Below are positions 61,777 to 64,000 of a DNA stretch of 64,000 bases, one piece after another. Positions within the stretch are counted from its first letter, which is position 1; every line of letters begins with the position of its first letter. The stretch is from positions 124,001-188,000 of the forward strand of contig NZ_JAQGJM010000008.1 of NCBI RefSeq assembly GCF_028290625.1. The letters run 5' to 3'. The notes under the pieces were generated by a model that worked only from the letters and a program-made list of their open reading frames with translations, had not been told where the DNA came from and did not search any database. The position numbers were made by a program, and so were the translations under genes. Source of the stretch: Devosia sp. GTDB taxonomy: Bacteria; Pseudomonadota; Alphaproteobacteria; Rhizobiales; Devosiaceae.

Positions 61777-64000
61777 CTAACCGTGCACCAGGCCGGCTTT
61801 GAGCCGGGCGAGGCCAGCCAAAGCGGCCGGCAATTTCACGTCGTCATAGGCGCTGCGGACCGCTTCGATCATGGCGGTTTCCACTTGCCCGTCGAGCAAA
61901 GCCGAGAGCTGCTTCAGCATGGGGTCGGCGGCATCGTCGCCGCGCGCGACGAGCGGTTCCACGGTGGCGATCAGAGCCAGGGCGGTCTCGCGATCGCCGC
62001 CCGAGTGGGGCGAGGTGGGCTGGGTGCCGAGCGCCAGCCTGACGCCGATGGCGTCGAGCACGGCCTGCAGATGTTTTCGGAACTCGAGTGCCAGCGTGTC
62101 GATATCGCGATCGCCATCGCGGGCGGCATGCTCCAGTTCGCTGGCGGCGGCCGTGAGTTGGCGCGCCTCCATGGTGGTGGCGGCAGCCTTGACCAGTTGT
62201 GCCAGCGCCTCGGTTTCGGGCAGGTCCTCGGTGCCGATCAGGTTGCCCAGCTTGGCGGGGATATCGGCGAAGTCCCGCACGAAGCCGCGCAGCAGGCGCT
62301 CGAGGCGCTCCGCATCGCCGTGCAGGCGCCGCAAGGCAGTGTCGAAATCGGGCGCGACCACGGTGGCGACCGGCCGTGTGCCGGCGAAGATGTCGGCCAG
62401 GACGCGATAGAGCTGCGTCTCCTCGACCGGCTTGATGAGGTGGGCGGTCATGCCGGCGCCGCGTCCGGTGTCGCGATCCTCAATCGCGTCATCGTCAGTC
62501 AGCGCAACGATGGGCAGGCGCGTCCAGGCCGGATTGCGGCGGATGCGGCGCGTGACTTCCCGGCCGGCCATGTCGGGCAATTGTATGTCCAGCAGCACGG
62601 CGTCATAGGCACGGCGTGCCAGCCGCTCCAGCGCCTCACCGCCGCTGGCGGCGGTATCGACCGTCACCCCGGCCAGTTCCAGCAGGTCGGTGACGGTGTC
62701 GCGGTTGGGCGCATTGTCGTCCACCAGCAGCACGCGCCGGTCGGTTAGCGCCGCCTTGGCCTGGGCGGCGGCGTCATCGATCGGCAGCAGGCCGGCGCGG
62801 GCGCCATCGCCGGCGGGCGCGAAAATATCCGTCAAAGCATCGAGCATCATGGACTGCGTCACCGGCTTGATCAGCAGCCCTTGCAGGCCAAGCTGATCCA
62901 CTCGCCGCAGCAAGTCCTCGCGGCCGTAGGTGGTCGCAATCAATATGACTGGCAAATTCTTCAGCGCTATGTCGGCGCGCAGGCGGCGGGCCAGTTCGAG
63001 CCCGTCCATGCCCGCCATGCGCCAGTCGATCAGCACCAGGTCGAAGGGTTCAGCCGCCTCCGCCGCGGTGTTGAGGGCGGTGAGCGCATCGCTGCCCGAG
63101 GCGACGGTTTGCGGCGTCATGCCCATCCCGTCCAGCATGTCCGAAAGGATGGTGCGGGCGCTGGCATTGTCGTCGACGATGAGGACGCGGCGATTGCCTA
63201 ACGCTGTGGCGGGGGCCGCGATTGCCTCGTCGGCGGGCTGCAATGCGATGGTGAAACGGAACGTCGTATCGCGCCCGGGCCAGCTTTCGATGACCATGGT
63301 GCCACCCATCTGTTCCACCAGCCGCTTGCAAACGCTCAGGCCAAGCCCGCTGCCGCCATGGCGCGGCGAGCCGCGCGACGCTGCCTGCTCGAACGGACGG
63401 AACAGGCCGGCGATCTGCTCGGCATCGAGCCCGATGCCGGTGTCGCGGACGCTGAATTCCAGCAGCGGCGCCCCGTCATCTTCCGGCAGGCGATCCACCG
63501 AGACTACGACTTCGCCGGTTTCGGTGAACTTGACGGCATTGCTCACGAGGTTGACCAGCACCTGCGACAAGCGCTGTTGATCGCCCCGCAGGCTGCGCGG
63601 CACGTCGGCGCCGACGGCGAAGGCCAGCTCGATGCCCTTTTCCTCGGCCCGCAGCGCGGTGGCGGCGGACACGGCGTCGAGCACCGCCTCCAGCGTGAAC
63701 TCGCTATCGTCCAGCTCCAGCCGTCCGGCCTCGATCCGGGAGAAATCCAGCACGTCGCCGACAATCGCCTGCAGGCTCCTCGTGGCGGTGTCGATCTTGT
63801 CGAGATAGTTGCGCTGCTTGGGCGCCAATTCGGTTTGCAGCGCCAGCCGGGTCATGCCGACCACCGTGTTCATCGGCGTGCGGATTTCGTGGCTCATGGT
63901 GGCCAGCAGGTCTTCCTTGGCCTGCTCCATGGCGAGCATTTTCTGCTCGGCCTGCCGCAGCGCGTCGCTCGATTGGCGCTCCGTGGCGATGTCGCGCAGC
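61777..64000 (-). CDS. Hybrid sensor histidine kinase with two receiver domains and a degenerate HPt (5' end outside window)
   Basis: At least 740 aa; the reading frame stays open to the right edge. The visible N-terminus is a PAS-type linker (RDIATERQSSDALRQAEQK) and a coiled coil. Next come HisKA with the phospho-acceptor in MSHEIRTPMN, the HATPase domain (NLVSNAVKFTETG; DTGIG; GGSGLGLSVCKRL), receiver 1 (VLIVDDNASARTIL; IDWRMAGMDG; LIKPV) and receiver 2 (VLLVDDNAPNRDTV; LLDIQLPDM; LIKPVE). A C-terminal HPt-like bundle follows, in which the position of the phospho-His is Gln (codon 62197-62199). The last 85 residues are helical. Signal sensed is unknown. Confidence 0.9.
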   Translation of the reverse strand, partial: LRDIATERQSSDALRQAEQKMLAMEQAKEDLLATMSHEIRTPMNTVVGMTRLALQTELAPKQRNYLDKIDTATRSLQAIVGDVLDFSRIEAGRLELDDSEFTLEAVLDAVSAATALRAEEKGIELAFAVGADVPRSLRGDQQRLSQVLVNLVSNAVKFTETGEVVVSVDRLPEDDGAPLLEFSVRDTGIGLDAEQIAGLFRPFEQAASRGSPRHGGSGLGLSVCKRLVEQMGGTMVIESWPGRDTTFRFTIALQPADEAIAAPATALGNRRVLIVDDNASARTILSDMLDGMGMTPQTVASGSDALTALNTAAEAAEPFDLVLIDWRMAGMDGLELARRLRADIALKNLPVILIATTYGREDLLRRVDQLGLQGLLIKPVTQSMMLDALTDIFAPAGDGARAGLLPIDDAAAQAKAALTDRRVLLVDDNAPNRDTVTDLLELAGVTVDTAASGGEALERLARRAYDAVLLDIQLPDMAGREVTRRIRRNPAWTRLPIVALTDDDAIEDRDTGRGAGMTAHLIKPVEETQLYRVLADIFAGTRPVATVVAPDFDTALRRLHGDAERLERLLRGFVRDFADIPAKLGNLIGTEDLPETEALAQLVKAAATTMEARQLTAAASELEHAARDGDRDIDTLALEFRKHLQAVLDAIGVRLALGTQPTSPHSGGDRETALALIATVEPLVARGDDAADPMLKQLSALLDGQVETAMIEAVRSAYDDVKLPAALAGLARLKAGLVHG

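Overview
The window looks like a chromosome segment of a high-GC alphaproteobacterium, most probably Hyphomicrobiales (rhizobial or Devosia-like). This is inferred from the mix of many carbohydrate ABC operons, a ThuA/ThuB-type disaccharide module, LigD-Ku, NasS/NasT-controlled nitrite assimilation and a sox/fcc cluster; no rRNA or marker gene is present to confirm it. Genes are dense, often overlapping by 1-11 bases. I saw no tRNA, rRNA, CRISPR array, transposase or prophage.

Layout. (1) 1-8762: start of a Gfo/Idh oxidoreductase, then a divergent sugar ABC operon, two IclR-type winged-helix proteins (the first fused to a periplasmic-binding-protein domain), a YjlB-type cupin and a histidinol-dehydrogenase-family enzyme; the substrate is unknown. 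(2) 8888-14774: DNA repair block ligD, ku, a BRCT/MerR-like/TPR fusion protein, an alpha/beta hydrolase and xthA. (3) 14789-25085: hexapeptide acyltransferase, LacI regulator, and an operon of cytoplasmic GH78 rhamnosidase plus a sugar ABC transporter, with a divergent D-2-hydroxyacid dehydrogenase. (4) 25130-32418: thu-like trehalose/disaccharide region (LacI and ThuB-like on minus, ThuEFGK-A-like on plus). (5) 32428-33420: asparaginase homologue lacking a catalytic Asp. (6) 33472-39798: nitrite assimilation with nasT, nasS, a sigma-54 promoter, an ANTAR-type two-hairpin leader, a terminator, then a nitrite channel, nirA and an Fe-S/FAD reductase. (7) 40010-42968: GST, MFS exporter, AraC regulator. 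(8) 43011-48861: four-carbon acid sugar (threonate/tetronate) catabolism. (9) 48902-51911: ribose/fructose-type ABC transporter. (10) 52083-61717: xdhC-mocA, a sox-fcc operon without soxB or soxCD, and a three-component periplasmic Mo-hydroxylase/cytochrome c system. (11) 61777-64000: C-terminal part of a hybrid sensor kinase.

How it fits together. The segment is largely a catabolic and energy island: at least four sugar importers, each with local transcription factors and cytoplasmic oxidoreductases, plus lithotrophic and periplasmic dehydrogenase modules that would feed electrons to cytochromes c. The best-supported regulatory reading is the nitrite operon, where a sigma-54 promoter match, two hexaloop hairpins and an intrinsic terminator lie in sequence in front of the first gene, next to nasT and nasS. 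The least described items are the BRCT/MerR-like/TPR protein in the end-joining operon, the IclR-HTH/periplasmic-binding fusion, and the SoxY with an altered carrier arm.
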